DNA from: Scybalousia_A sp964626385
Lineage (GTDB): Bacteria > Bacteroidota > Bacteroidia > Bacteroidales > P3
DNA: 23,780 bases
Assembly (NCBI GenBank): GCA_964626385.1
Contig: CAZVEO010000030.1
Location: forward strand, 1 to 23,780
Direction: 5' to 3'
Part shown: one piece after another, positions 16,182-23,763 of the stretch
How positions within the stretch are numbered: position 1 is the first letter of the stretch
Layout: each line of letters opens with the position of its first letter
Notes under the pieces: model-generated
The model's input: the letters and a program-made list of their open reading frames with translations, nothing else
What the model was told of the DNA's origin: nothing
The model's database searches: none
Translations under genes and position numbers: made by a program

Positions 16182-16189
16182 TAATTTTG
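16182..16189 (+). promoter_or_regulatory. Promoter of the receptor-ABC-GntR operon
   Basis: TAATTTTG matches TAnnTTTG, and TTG at 16160-16162 lies 19 bases upstream as a -33 element. The predicted transcription start falls inside the palindrome at 16190-16215. Confidence 0.7.
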
Positions 16190-16215
16190 TAGTGTATTAT
16201 TAAAGTATTACACTA
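16190..16215. promoter_or_regulatory. Putative GntR/YtrA-type operator palindrome
   Basis: TAGTGTA (16190-16196) and TACACTA (16209-16215) form a perfect 7-bp inverted repeat with a 12-base centre, directly after the -7 box, where a bound repressor would block initiation. As I recall, Bacillus YtrA binds AGTGTA-N13-TACACT, nearly the same half-sites. A YtrA-type regulator is the last gene of this operon (20342). Confidence 0.65.
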
Positions 16216-16244
16216 ATATACTAATTAAAAAAGTAAAAAAAAAA

Positions 16245-18701
16245 ATGAAGACTAAATTTTTATTCTTATTTACGTTTGTTTGTGTTTGTATTGGCACAAA
16301 TGCTCAAAATTTAATAAAAGGTTCTATACTTGATGCTCAGAGCAAAGAAGCTGTTCCTTTTTGCAATGTTATGTTGTATGATGATACGACTCAAAATGCT
16401 GTTTTGCTTGGTGGAGGTGTTTCTAATGATAAAGGAGAGTATTCCATAACCTACAACAAAAAAGCCAACTATATTACTTTTTCCTTTATAGGCTACAAAA
16501 CTATTACACTACCTATTGCCAATAATTCCAAAAAAGTTAAAGACACCTTATTTATTAATAACGTATATATGGAAACAGATAGGGAAACTCTTAGCACCAT
16601 AGAGGTTTTTGCACAGCAAAAACGTTTTGAGATGACCAACGATGGTGTTGCTATGAATATAGATGAGGATGTTTCTTCTGCAACGGCTAACGCTTTCGAA
16701 TTGCTTAGAAAGGTGCCGGGGGTGGTTATAGATAAAGATGAGAACATACAACTAAATGGCAAAAGCGGTATTCTTTTCCAATTTGATGGCAGAGATATTC
16801 GCGTTCCTTATTCTGCCATGAAAAGTATGTTAAAAGCAATGTCACCCTCTGATATAGAAAAAATAGAAACTATTTCCAACCCTTCTGCAAAATATGAGGC
16901 TGAGGGTACGGCTGGTATTATCAATATCAAAATGGCAAAACACGAAACCTTAGGTTGGTCGGGAGAACTCAATGCATGGACAGGATATGCAAAAGAATGG
17001 AAACATAATGAGGGAATAAATCTTAACTATGTAAACAATCGTTGGACAATTAATTCCTCTCTTTCTTACAATCGTTGGGCAGGACAAAACGAAGTGGAAA
17101 GCGAAGCCTTTATTTTTACCGACCCTATTACAAAAATGAAAACAGATAAGATAACAAACAAATATGATTATAGGGGATATAATGGTAGTCTTTCTGCTGA
17201 TTATAAGATAAGTGATAATTCTTCTATAGGTGCAATGTTTTCCATAAATGGCAACTCTCATCCCGAGATAAAACAACCTCTTAGTAGAACTCGTTTTTCT
17301 GTTTTTCCTTACAATATAATAGACTCCGCTTATAGTAATAATAGTTTGGAACATGGCAATGGTAGAAATCTTGCTACTAATCTTTGGTATAGTAGAAAAA
17401 TAGACGATAAGGGAGGTCAGTATTCTATTACATTTGACTTTGATAACAATATATCTAAGGACTATTGTTTTGGACGAGCTCGTTATTATAATGGTGATTT
17501 TCTTACTCTTACTAAGGAAGGAACAGACGATGACTCCACAAAAAACACATACAATACCTATTCCTTAAAATTTGACCTTATAAAACCTTTTAACCAACGT
17601 ATGTCTTTGGAATTTGGAGCCAAGACACGTCTTACAAAGGTAAGCAATGATTTTACCTGCTATGAGGATGGAGAATACAATATAAATACTTCCAATCATT
17701 TGGATTATACAGAAAATGTTAACGCTCTTTATGCCTCATTCTCCGACCAACTGAATGATAAGTTATCTTTGAGAATAGGACTTAGGGCTGAGCATACCTA
17801 TACCAATATAAAACAAAAGGTCAATACCTCAGAAGAATCAAAAAATTATATTGACCTATTTCCAAATCTAAATCTTAGTTATAAGGTAAATGATATGGAT
17901 AATCTTAATTTTGTTTATTCTTATAGAATTACTCGTCCAGAATACAATACGATGAATCCTTTCATAGAGAAAGAAAACGAATATCTATACAAAACAGGAA
18001 ACCCCGATTTGAAACCACAATATACCCACTCTCTTAATCTTTCCTATGCTTTCCACTATTTTATTTTCTTAAATGCTTCCTATGACTACACCAATGATAT
18101 TATTTATCAAACTCAATATTTGCGTCCGGGTACTCTTATTTTTGATGAAAAACCTTATAATCTTGGTCATTCCCAACAAGCTTCTTTGGGTTTGAGTACT
18201 TCTTTGCCTTTGGGCAAACATTTTGAATGGACAATATGGGCACAAGCCATCTACAAACAAACAAAGGTTGAGGACGAATTGTTGCATCTTAATTTGGAAA
18301 GATTTGGTTTTATGACTTGGCAATCCATAAAGGTAGACTTCTTCTTTAAAACAAAACTTACTCTTTCAGCCTTCTATATGACAGGAGGACAAGAAGGAAC
18401 TTATTCTATGGGTGATATGTTTTCGTTTGATGCAAATATTTCAAGAGAATTTCTTAATAAGAGTTTAAAAGCCTCTATTGGTGTTGGTCAATTGCCAAAA
18501 CGTACTTTTACCATGAATATGAAAACGGATGATATGAAATCCAAAAATTCTATTGTTTGGCAATACCCTATGGTTAGTGCTTCTTTGTCTTATTCTTTTG
18601 GTAAGAAAGCGGATAATAACACCCTTAAACAAATAAAAAGTATGGATATGGACCAACGTACAGGAGGAGAAGTTGAGACCAACCAGAGTCAATCAAAATA
18701 A
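16245..18701 (+). CDS. Outer-membrane beta-barrel (TonB-receptor-like) protein with carboxypeptidase-regulatory-like domain
   Basis: An 818-residue exported protein with signal peptide (about 1-20, ending TNAQ). A carboxypeptidase-regulatory-like domain (about 22-110; IKGSILDAQSKEAVPFCNVMLYD, GEYSITY, FIGYKT) is followed by a plug-like domain (about 115-230; ELLRKVPGVVIDKDENIQLNGKS, IEKIETISNPSAKYEAEGTAGIINI). A large barrel of the outer-membrane beta-barrel family 3 type runs to about residue 785 (VSASLSYSFGKK), with a ~30-residue polar tail. These proteins resemble TonB receptors, but their ligands are mostly unknown. The gene starts an operon with an ABC transporter and a GntR regulator (30 bases to the next gene). 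The leader is A-rich before the ATG, without a clear Shine-Dalgarno, as is usual in this phylum. Confidence 0.9.
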   Translation: MKTKFLFLFTFVCVCIGTNAQNLIKGSILDAQSKEAVPFCNVMLYDDTTQNAVLLGGGVSNDKGEYSITYNKKANYITFSFIGYKTITLPIANNSKKVKDTLFINNVYMETDRETLSTIEVFAQQKRFEMTNDGVAMNIDEDVSSATANAFELLRKVPGVVIDKDENIQLNGKSGILFQFDGRDIRVPYSAMKSMLKAMSPSDIEKIETISNPSAKYEAEGTAGIINIKMAKHETLGWSGELNAWTGYAKEWKHNEGINLNYVNNRWTINSSLSYNRWAGQNEVESEAFIFTDPITKMKTDKITNKYDYRGYNGSLSADYKISDNSSIGAMFSINGNSHPEIKQPLSRTRFSVFPYNIIDSAYSNNSLEHGNGRNLATNLWYSRKIDDKGGQYSITFDFDNNISKDYCFGRARYYNGDFLTLTKEGTDDDSTKNTYNTYSLKFDLIKPFNQRMSLEFGAKTRLTKVSNDFTCYEDGEYNINTSNHLDYTENVNALYASFSDQLNDKLSLRIGLRAEHTYTNIKQKVNTSEESKNYIDLFPNLNLSYKVNDMDNLNFVYSYRITRPEYNTMNPFIEKENEYLYKTGNPDLKPQYTHSLNLSYAFHYFIFLNASYDYTNDIIYQTQYLRPGTLIFDEKPYNLGHSQQASLGLSTSLPLGKHFEWTIWAQAIYKQTKVEDELLHLNLERFGFMTWQSIKVDFFFKTKLTLSAFYMTGGQEGTYSMGDMFSFDANISREFLNKSLKASIGVGQLPKRTFTMNMKTDDMKSKNSIVWQYPMVSASLSYSFGKKADNNTLKQIKSMDMDQRTGGEVETNQSQSK

Positions 18702-18731
18702 AGATAAGAAACAATATAAATATATACTGCA

Positions 18732-19598
18732 ATGATAGAAGTTAAAGATTTAAGTTTCTTTTATAAAAAGAATAAACTGATACTTGATAATATTAGTTGT
18801 ACTCTACAAGGAGGCAAAATATATGGTTTGCTTGGTAAAAATGGAGTGGGTAAAACCACTCTTTTACACCTTATATCTGGACTGAAATTTCCTAAAACGG
18901 GCGAAGTGAAAATATCTTTTCACAATGAGAGCCAAGTCAATAGTATTTTTATTCCGCAGGAGAGAAAAGTGGAGTTGTTGCAAAATATTTTTTTTCTAAA
19001 TGAAGAAATGCCAGAATCGGATTTTACCATAGCACAATTGGAAAAATATACTTCGGTTCTCTATCCAAAATTTTCTTCTTCTGAGTTTGATTCTTATTTG
19101 CAAGAATTTGAGATAGAGAACAAAGAACAAAAACTTTCCAAACTTTCCTTTGGTACCAAGAAAAAAGTGTATATAGCCTTTGGACTTGCTTGCAATACAA
19201 AGTTCATATTTCTTGATGAGCCGACAAATGGGCTTGATATTCCAAGCAAATCTTCTTTTAGAAAAATAGTAATTAAAGCCATGACAGAGGAAAAAACTAT
19301 TGTTATCTCTACTCATCAAGCAAGAGATTTGCAAAATATATTGGACAACATAATTATACTTGATAACAACAAAGTTTTAATTAATGTTTCTACCGAAGAA
19401 ATAACCTCAAAACTTTGGTTTGGTATAGAGGAAAAAGTTTCCACTACCGATAGAGTGTTTTATCAAGAGGACAATGTTGCAGGACTTGCCATTGTGAGAG
19501 AAAACAAGGGAGGAGAAGAGAGCAACCTTGATGTAGAAATGTTTTTCAATGCCTCTTTCTTAAATAAAAATTTGTTTAAAGAAATGTTTAACAACTAA
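18732..19598 (+). CDS. ABC transporter ATP-binding protein
   Basis: A 288-residue ATPase subunit. Walker A is GKNGVGKTT (35-43), Walker B is FIFLDEPTNGLD (from 158) and the H-loop is in VISTHQARD. The signature motif is altered: LSFGT (138-142) replaces LSGGQ, a variation seen in YtrB-like and Nod/CcmA-like drug or antibiotic-response ABC proteins. A ~70-residue C-terminal extension follows the ATPase core. The integral membrane subunit starts 11 bases downstream, so the pair probably forms an exporter or envelope-stress transporter. Confidence 0.93.
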   Translation: MIEVKDLSFFYKKNKLILDNISCTLQGGKIYGLLGKNGVGKTTLLHLISGLKFPKTGEVKISFHNESQVNSIFIPQERKVELLQNIFFLNEEMPESDFTIAQLEKYTSVLYPKFSSSEFDSYLQEFEIENKEQKLSKLSFGTKKKVYIAFGLACNTKFIFLDEPTNGLDIPSKSSFRKIVIKAMTEEKTIVISTHQARDLQNILDNIIILDNNKVLINVSTEEITSKLWFGIEEKVSTTDRVFYQEDNVAGLAIVRENKGGEESNLDVEMFFNASFLNKNLFKEMFNN

Positions 19599-19609
19599 AA
19601 AAAGAAATT

Positions 19610-20335
19610 ATGTTTAGTCTCAATAGATTTTATTCTCTTTTAAAAAGAGATTTGGTTATAAATGGCAAAACTATTTTATGGATTTTCCTTATTAGTGTTG
19701 CCTTAGCAATATTTTTTCTTGTTTTTCCTGCTTTTATGCAACCAAGCAATATAGTTATAAGTGATGTTTTTGATGCTTTTTATCGTATTTTTCTGGTTAT
19801 AACCTTGATTTTAGCGTCTATTATTCCTTTTAGAAACTATGATAAGAAACATAATCGCTCTAATGAGATACTTTTGCCTTCAAGTTTGACAGAAAAGTTT
19901 GCTGTAAATTGTGTTATAGCCTTTGTTATCTTGCCTATATTGACTTTTATTGGCTTGTTTATAGGTATGGAAATAGGTATTTTGATAAATTGGATAAGGT
20001 TTGATAGATATGTATTTTTGTATAAAGAAACTCTTTACCATTTTACTCATTTCTATGATTGGTTGATTGTATATTTATTTATGGGTTTTAGTTTTTTGGG
20101 AGCAGTTTTGTTCAAGAAAAATAAACTCATAAAAACTTGGGCTATTGTTTTTGGAGTTTTTTGTTTGTTTGCGATTATTTTTTCTTTACACATTCTTATA
20201 TATCACCCCGATTTAAATTTATATGGAAAACTTTATGGCGAGACAATACACGTAGTATCAAATATAGTTTTTTCACTTTTCTTTGTTCTTTGTGTTATAG
20301 GTGCATATTTTAAACTAAAAAAAGAGAGGAGTTAA
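19610..20335 (+). CDS. ABC transporter membrane subunit (putative)
   Basis: A 241-residue protein with about six hydrophobic spans (roughly 22-44, 58-76, 96-120, 150-168, 176-198 and 215-233). It lacks a recognised sequence family beyond resemblance to ABC-2-type permeases. Its place between an ABC ATPase and a GntR regulator, 11 and 6 bases from each, makes it the probable membrane partner. Cytoplasmic ends are basic (N-terminal LLKRDL, C-terminal KLKKERS). Substrate unknown. Confidence 0.8.
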   Translation: MFSLNRFYSLLKRDLVINGKTILWIFLISVALAIFFLVFPAFMQPSNIVISDVFDAFYRIFLVITLILASIIPFRNYDKKHNRSNEILLPSSLTEKFAVNCVIAFVILPILTFIGLFIGMEIGILINWIRFDRYVFLYKETLYHFTHFYDWLIVYLFMGFSFLGAVLFKKNKLIKTWAIVFGVFCLFAIIFSLHILIYHPDLNLYGKLYGETIHVVSNIVFSLFFVLCVIGAYFKLKKERS

Positions 20336-20341
20336 AGAAAA

Positions 20342-20683
20342 ATGTTTATAGATAATACTCCTATATTTATACAACTTTCGGAACGTTTGGCTGATGATAT
20401 TATTGAGGATAAAATCAAAGAAGATGAAAGAATACCATCCGTTAGAGAACTTGCCGGACACTATGAAGTTAATGCAAATACTGCTATGAAAGCAATAGAA
20501 AGACTTGCAGATAATAATATTATTTACAACAAAAGAGGTATGGGCTATTTTGTTTGTCAGGGAGCAAAGCAAAAAATAGAAGAGATTCGTAAGAAAGATT
20601 TCTTTGATAACTTTTTGCCTTTCTTAAAAAAGAATATGACACAACTACACCTAACCTTTGAGGATTTAAAAGAAAGAATGTAA
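20342..20683 (+). CDS. GntR family transcriptional regulator, YtrA subfamily
   Basis: A 113-residue regulator with an N-terminal winged helix (about 8-75): PIFIQLSERLADDI, IPSVRELAGHYEVNANTAMKAIERL (HTH about 34-55) and NKRGMGYFV as the wing. Only a short C-terminal helical part (about 80-113) follows, as in YtrA-type members that lack a ligand domain and usually repress an adjacent ABC operon. It is the last gene of the operon and likely acts on the palindrome at 16190-16215. Placement at the distal end differs from the usual regulator-first order. Confidence 0.92.
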   Translation: MFIDNTPIFIQLSERLADDIIEDKIKEDERIPSVRELAGHYEVNANTAMKAIERLADNNIIYNKRGMGYFVCQGAKQKIEEIRKKDFFDNFLPFLKKNMTQLHLTFEDLKERM

Positions 20684-20704
20684 GAGTGATGTTAATTACT
20701 TTTT

Positions 20705-20751
20705 CAAAACTCTCACAAAAAGCAAATATATTATTTTTTGTGAGAGTTTTG
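20705..20751 (+). terminator. Intrinsic terminator of the ABC-GntR operon
   Basis: A perfect 17-bp stem (20705-20721 with 20735-20751) has a 13-base loop and is followed by a T-rich stretch, 21 bases after the GntR stop. A/T tracts on both sides might let it work in both directions. Confidence 0.85.
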
Positions 20752-20777
20752 TTTATTAAAAAAGAAATAATATTTTG

Positions 20778-20785
20778 TAACTTTG
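20778..20785 (+). promoter_or_regulatory. -7 promoter box for the DUF721 gene
   Basis: TAACTTTG followed by CAC fits TAnnTTTG, right after the terminator. With the ATG at 20797 the leader would be only about 5 bases, so the start at 20863 remains possible. Confidence 0.5.
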
Positions 20786-20796
20786 CACTCCTATAT

Positions 20797-21141
20797 ATGG
20801 CAGGTTTTAATAGATATTATTATTTGTATAACGTCAAAAGAGGTCGATCAGAGGCAAACGAAATGCCTTTGCAAGATTTTTTGGAATTGTTTTTTAAGCG
20901 ATGCCATATAGATTACTCTCCATACGAAAAAGAAATAAAAACCTTATGGGAAAAAACAACAGGCAATCTTATTAAGCAATATACTAAGAGTCTTTATTTA
21001 AGTAAAAATATTCTTTATGTTACACTTTCTTCTCCCATAGCCAAGAGCGAACTTTCTATGGTTAAAGATGCTGTAAAAAACAAAATAAACAGAGATATAG
21101 GCAAAGAAGTTTTAAAAGATATTGTTTTATACTGCCGTTGA
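20797..21141 (+). CDS. DUF721/DciA-like protein
   Basis: A 114-residue protein whose core (residues 23-114) fits the Bacteroidota DUF721 family: PLQDFLELFFKR, IKTLWEKTTGNLIKQYTKSLYLSKNILYVTLSSPIAKSELSMVKDAVKNKIN, ending KDIVLYCR. DUF721 includes DciA, the replicative-helicase loading factor in bacteria without DnaC; in Bacteroidota the assignment is by similarity only. The longer frame opening at 20686 was rejected because the upstream operon's terminator lies inside it. ATG 20797 keeps the basic RGRSE segment often present in the family; ATG 20863 (MPLQ) is the alternative. It converges on htpG. Confidence 0.75.
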   Translation: MAGFNRYYYLYNVKRGRSEANEMPLQDFLELFFKRCHIDYSPYEKEIKTLWEKTTGNLIKQYTKSLYLSKNILYVTLSSPIAKSELSMVKDAVKNKINRDIGKEVLKDIVLYCR

Positions 21142-21160
21142 AGAAAAATTTCTGTACACG

Positions 21161-21202
21161 AAAAAAGCCTTAGACTTTACTTTTATAAAAGGTCTAAGGC
21201 TT
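21161..21202 (-). terminator. htpG terminator hairpin
   Basis: A perfect 11-bp stem, AAGCCTTAGAC (21165-21175) with GTCTAAGGCTT (21192-21202), runs on the minus strand into TTTTTT (21161-21166). It sits 32 bases after the htpG stop and also closes the convergent DUF721 gene region. Confidence 0.8.
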
Positions 21203-21219
21203 CACTTTGTGCTCATAAA

Positions 21220-21234
21220 ACAGGCTGTGCCTGT
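21220..21234 (-). repeat. Single ACAGGC-N3-GCCTGT palindrome at the htpG stop
   Basis: ACAGGC-TGT-GCCTGT is the same unit found in both end arrays (138, 360, 23318, 23337 and 23486). It overlaps the htpG stop codon by one base and is flanked by ATAAA as in the arrays. Confidence 0.7.
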
Positions 21235-23159
21235 TATTTAATTATTTTGGTGCTACGCTTGATAAACTCGTCCAACTCTGCTCCTTTCAACAAACCTTGA
21301 GACAAAAGAGCAAGGTCTTTAAGTTGAGAAATGACCTGTTTTTGATGTTCTACATCGTTTGAGTGAAGTATGTCCCAAATCAAAGGGTGGTTGGTATTGA
21401 TAACCAAATTATAATTCTCTGGCATATCTCCATATAAGCCCATCATACCACCTCCGCCTATTTCAGACATTTCTTTCATTCTTCTCATAAACTCATTTTG
21501 AGTTATGGTTACAGGTTGAGATGTTTCTTCCAAAGACTCGGTTTGAGTGGTAAATTTTTTGGAATCGAGATTTTGCTCAAACAATTCTTTTATTTTCTTT
21601 GTCTCATCTTCAGAAAGTTTTGAAGGTATTTTCTCATCTTTTTCTATCAATTTGTTGACAACATCGGAGTCTATTCTTACAAATCTTGCTCCTTGCAGTT
21701 TTTGTTCCAACATATTTATAAAATGAGAATCCAAAACTCCGTCCATCAATAGCACATCGTAACCTTTGTCCTTAGCGGCTTGTATATAAGCATATTGCTC
21801 GTCTGTATTTTTTGCATAAAGGTAAATCAAGGTCTTGTTTTTGTCGGTTTGCAAAGGTTCTATTTTCTTTTTATAGTCTTCAAAATTAAAAAATTCTCCA
21901 TCAGTATTCTTTAGCAAATAGATACCTTGCATTCTTTCGTAAAATTTTTCATCAGAAAGCATACCGTACTCAATAAACACTTTCAAATCATCCCATTTTT
22001 TGATAAACTCTTCGTGTTCTTTGTTTGAAATTTCTTCCAATTTATCGGCAACTTTCTTTGATATATGAGAGGAAATCTTTTTTACATTACCATCGCTTTG
22101 CAAATAAGAACGAGAAACATTCAAAGGAATATCTGGCGAGTCCAAAACTCCTCTCAAAAGCATCATGTACTGAGGTACAACACCTTCTACGCTGTCTGTT
22201 ACAAAAACTTGATTACAATATAATTGTATTTTATCTAAGGTAGGGTCTATGTTGCGTTTTAGTTTTGGGAAATAAAGAATACCCGTAAGGTTGAAAGGAT
22301 AATCTACATTAAGGTGTATGTGAAACAAAGGGTCATCAAAATTCATAGGGTACAATTCGTGGTAAAACTTATTGTAGTCCTCATCTTTTAACTCTGCTGG
22401 TTTGCGTTTCCACAAAGGATTGACATCGTTGATTATTCTGTCTTGCTCTTTCTCTACTCTTTTTGGATTGCCGTCTTTGTCTTTTTCTGTTTCGCTATCT
22501 ACCCATATTTTTTCCTTACCAAAACGAATAGGTATAGGCATAAACTTGCAGTATTTCCTCAAAAGTTCCAAAATTTTGCTTTCTTGCAAAAACTCTTGAC
22601 AATCCTCAGAAATATGCATAACTATCTCTGTTCCACGCTCTTTTTTATCACCCTCCTCTATGGTATACTCTGTATCTCCATCGCAAGTCCAATGTACAGA
22701 AGGCTCATCTTTATAAGACTTAGTAAAAATTTCTACACGCTCAGAAACCATAAAAGCCGAAAAGAAACCAAGTCCAAAATGACCTATCAAAGCATTTGCT
22801 TCTGCCTCTGATTTGCCTTTAAAATGCTCTAAAAACTCTTCTGCTCCAGAAAAGGCTATTTGTGTAATATATTTTTCAACCTCTTCTTTGGTCATACCTA
22901 TACCTCTATCTATAACAGAAAGAGTTTTATTTTTTTCGTCTATTTTTACATCTATGGTTAAATCTCCCAAATCTCCCGAGGCTTGTCCAAGCGATGAAAG
23001 TGTTTTTAACTTTTGAGAAGCATCCACTGCATTAGACACAATCTCCCTAAGAAATATCTCATGGTCGGAATACAAAAACTTCTTTATAACAGGAAAAATA
23101 TTCTCCGTCTTTACATTAATCTGTCCTTTCATAGACTCTTTTTTTACTTCGCTACTCAT
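21234..23159 (-). CDS. htpG: Molecular chaperone HtpG (Hsp90)
   Basis: A 641-residue Hsp90 homologue, a dimeric ATP-dependent cytosolic chaperone. The GHKL ATPase domain shows EIFLREIVSNAVDA (E39 catalytic, N43), DRGIGM (84-89) and GHFGLGFFSAFMV. The middle domain includes LYFPKL, DSVEGVVPQYMMLLRGVLDSPDIPLNVSRSYLQ, and the C-terminal dimerisation part ends at residue 641 without an MEEVD tail, as is normal in bacteria. The annotated ATG gives MSSEVKKESMKGQINV; an in-frame ATG at 23132 (MKGQINV) matches the usual family start and is preceded by a purine-rich run, so it may be the true start. A short palindrome upstream (23238-23250) may take part in its control. Confidence 0.96.
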   Translation of the reverse strand: MSSEVKKESMKGQINVKTENIFPVIKKFLYSDHEIFLREIVSNAVDASQKLKTLSSLGQASGDLGDLTIDVKIDEKNKTLSVIDRGIGMTKEEVEKYITQIAFSGAEEFLEHFKGKSEAEANALIGHFGLGFFSAFMVSERVEIFTKSYKDEPSVHWTCDGDTEYTIEEGDKKERGTEIVMHISEDCQEFLQESKILELLRKYCKFMPIPIRFGKEKIWVDSETEKDKDGNPKRVEKEQDRIINDVNPLWKRKPAELKDEDYNKFYHELYPMNFDDPLFHIHLNVDYPFNLTGILYFPKLKRNIDPTLDKIQLYCNQVFVTDSVEGVVPQYMMLLRGVLDSPDIPLNVSRSYLQSDGNVKKISSHISKKVADKLEEISNKEHEEFIKKWDDLKVFIEYGMLSDEKFYERMQGIYLLKNTDGEFFNFEDYKKKIEPLQTDKNKTLIYLYAKNTDEQYAYIQAAKDKGYDVLLMDGVLDSHFINMLEQKLQGARFVRIDSDVVNKLIEKDEKIPSKLSEDETKKIKELFEQNLDSKKFTTQTESLEETSQPVTITQNEFMRRMKEMSEIGGGGMMGLYGDMPENYNLVINTNHPLIWDILHSNDVEHQKQVISQLKDLALLSQGLLKGAELDEFIKRSTKIIK

Positions 23160-23237
23160 ATCTTATAATTTCTTTTTTTTCTTTTAAAAAAAACAACACT
23201 TTTCAATAAAACAAAAGATATTCCAAACAAAATACTA

Positions 23238-23250
23238 TGACATTTTGTCA
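23238..23250. promoter_or_regulatory. Palindrome upstream of htpG, possible operator
   Basis: TGACA-TTT-TGTCA is a perfect 13-base palindrome about 80 bases before the htpG start, in an AT-rich gap with no gene (23160-23289). No CIRCE element is seen there. A regulatory role is only a suggestion. Confidence 0.35.
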
Positions 23251-23289
23251 GCAAAAAAATAGAGAAGTAATAGGTTTTGATAAGTTGCA

Positions 23290-23644
23290 ATAGGTTAGCA
23301 TAAGTTGAGATAAGGGCACAGGCTTAGCCTGTAGCCACAGGCACAGCCTGTTTTACACCCTGCGGGGTGTACCCATAGGGTGTTTTTAGGGCAAAGCCAT
23401 TACAAAAAGTAATACGCTTGAGCGTCTATGCTAACCTATAAAAACTCATAATAACCTATAAAAAAAGTAAAGGCTATGCCCTTTATAAAACAGGCAGTGC
23501 CTGTAACCTATAAAAAAAAGAGGTCAAAAAAAAAATTCGGGAAATCGCGTAAATACATATTTAAAAGCAAAAAATAAGGGTGCTACTACTGATTATCAAT
23601 TAGTTAACCTTTTTCGAAAAGTCAAAATTGGGCATTTTTCTTGA
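23290..23644 (-). repeat. Modular stem-loop array repeat, copy B (inverted relative to copy A)
   Basis: 23371-23644 is the reverse complement of 1 to about 343 with scattered substitutions and small indels. It lacks the ~66-70 base module seen in copy A around 214-284. Shared palindromes include ATTAC-N5-GTAAT (23399-23413), ACGC-TTGA-GCGT (23414-23425) and the ACAGGC unit near 23486-23500. Spacer TAACCTAT (reverse of ATAGGTTA) occurs at 23432, 23452 and 23504. The inner part (23290-23370) carries palindromes not aligned with copy A: ACAGGC-TTA-GCCTGT (23318-23332), ACAGGC-ACA-GCCTGT (23337-23351) and ACACCC-TGCG-GGGTGT (23355-23370). No coding region is seen. Confidence 0.85.
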
Positions 23645-23651
23645 TTTTCAG

Positions 23652-23692
23652 CGTTTTCGAAGGGTTTTTTGAAGAAAAATTTTTCGAAAACG
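23652..23692. repeat. 10-bp inverted repeat beyond copy B
   Basis: CGTTTTCGAA (23652-23661) and TTCGAAAACG (23683-23692) are exact reverse complements 21 bases apart. They adjoin the repeat end and could belong to its full-length form, since copy A is cut at the window edge. Confidence 0.6.
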
Positions 23693-23727
23693 GGATTTTG
23701 CAAAAATGAATCTTCGTTTTATTTCGA

Positions 23728-23763
23728 CGAATCTTCGTTTCGAGAAATCGAAACGAAGATTCG
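23728..23763. repeat. 15-bp perfect hairpin, TTCGTTTCG-type
   Basis: CGAATCTTCGTTTCG (23728-23742) pairs perfectly with 23749-23763 across a 6-base loop. A third copy of GAATCTTCGTTT lies at 23708-23719. It may be a terminator of a gene beyond the window or part of the end repeat. Confidence 0.7.

Noticed and set aside
20686..20796. N-terminal extension of the DUF721 protein
   Set aside because: This stretch contains the 17-bp-stem terminator of the preceding operon and a promoter box, and the translated residues do not resemble the family.
22443..22811. 122-codon plus-strand frame within htpG
   Set aside because: It is antisense to a conserved Hsp90 region and shows no domain or promoter; a shadow frame.
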